This document shows positions 22,434 through 22,458 of a DNA stretch of 22,458 nucleotides, piece by piece. Numbering within the stretch: the stretch's first letter is position 1; each line of letters begins with the position of its first letter. The stretch comes from Candidatus Rifleibacteriota bacterium (GTDB lineage Bacteria > UBP17 > UBA6191 > JACPRK01), in contig JACQZL010000233.1 of assembly GCA_016213865.1 (NCBI GenBank), positions 1 to 22,458 of the forward strand, read 5' to 3'. Made by a program: the position numbers and the translations under genes. The notes below the pieces were generated by a model, which saw only the letters and a program-made list of their open reading frames with translations, did no database searches and had not been told where the DNA came from.

Positions 22434-22458
22434 ATGCGCCATTCTTGGCCGAAAGGCA
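22434..22458 (+). CDS. Start of an unidentified gene (cut by window end)
   Basis: Only eight codons (MRHSWPKG) are present. They are accepted as a gene start because AAAGGAG lies about 8 bases before the ATG and a promoter-like TAGAAT sits further upstream. Nothing can be said about function. Confidence 0.55.

Overview
The window is G+C-rich (about two thirds by eye) and bacterial. Most genes lie on the minus strand, in short operons with stop/start overlaps. The gene content points to Planctomycetota or another large-genome, signalling-rich lineage such as Myxococcota. The hints are a Ser/Thr kinase with an extracytoplasmic propeller, two multidomain class III cyclases, phasins, a clan AA aspartic protease and many dispersed palindromic intergenic repeats. 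This assignment is a judgement, since no rRNA or marker gene is present.

Layout. 1-3074: an ABC-2-type ATPase (cut by the window edge) translationally coupled to a large exported membrane protein. 3171-6545: a small four-cysteine protein followed by a 978-aa class IIIb adenylate cyclase with a duplicated N-terminal domain, two CxxC pairs, membrane segments and a GAF domain. 6552-7103: intergenic, with a REP-doublet. 7104-8230: two phasin-family genes, one fused to a PHB-accumulation regulator domain, behind a near-consensus sigma70 promoter. 8344-11021: a helical protein overlapping a 686-aa protein whose C-terminal half is a cyanobacterial-type long-chain acyl-ACP reductase (AAR) with its catalytic Cys. 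11022-11357: repeats, ending in a heptanucleotide array that abuts an alpha/beta-hydrolase gene (11358-12143). 12144-14865: a methyltransferase/glycosyltransferase pair flanked by inverted copies of one repeat family. 14866-17241: a transmembrane Ser/Thr kinase whose VAIK lysine is Asn. 17370-18148: a kinase remnant and a retropepsin-like protease. 18148-18277: a mariner/IS630-type MITE candidate. 18335-19780: an exported aldo/keto reductase. 19781-20543: intergenic, with a second REP-doublet. 20544-22214: a HisKA-REC-adenylate cyclase. 22434 onward: the first codons of a plus-strand gene.

Two themes stand out. One is signal transduction: two predicted adenylate cyclases of different subclass, and a receptor-like kinase with an atypical active site. 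The other is possibly lipid or storage-granule metabolism: the AAR-fusion operon, the phasin pair and a nearby hydrolase. The AAR fusion, its helical partner and the phasins are the best candidates for an undescribed functional unit. The intergenic DNA holds at least seven recognisable repeat types, two of which share one structural plan with GTAG/CTAC ends.
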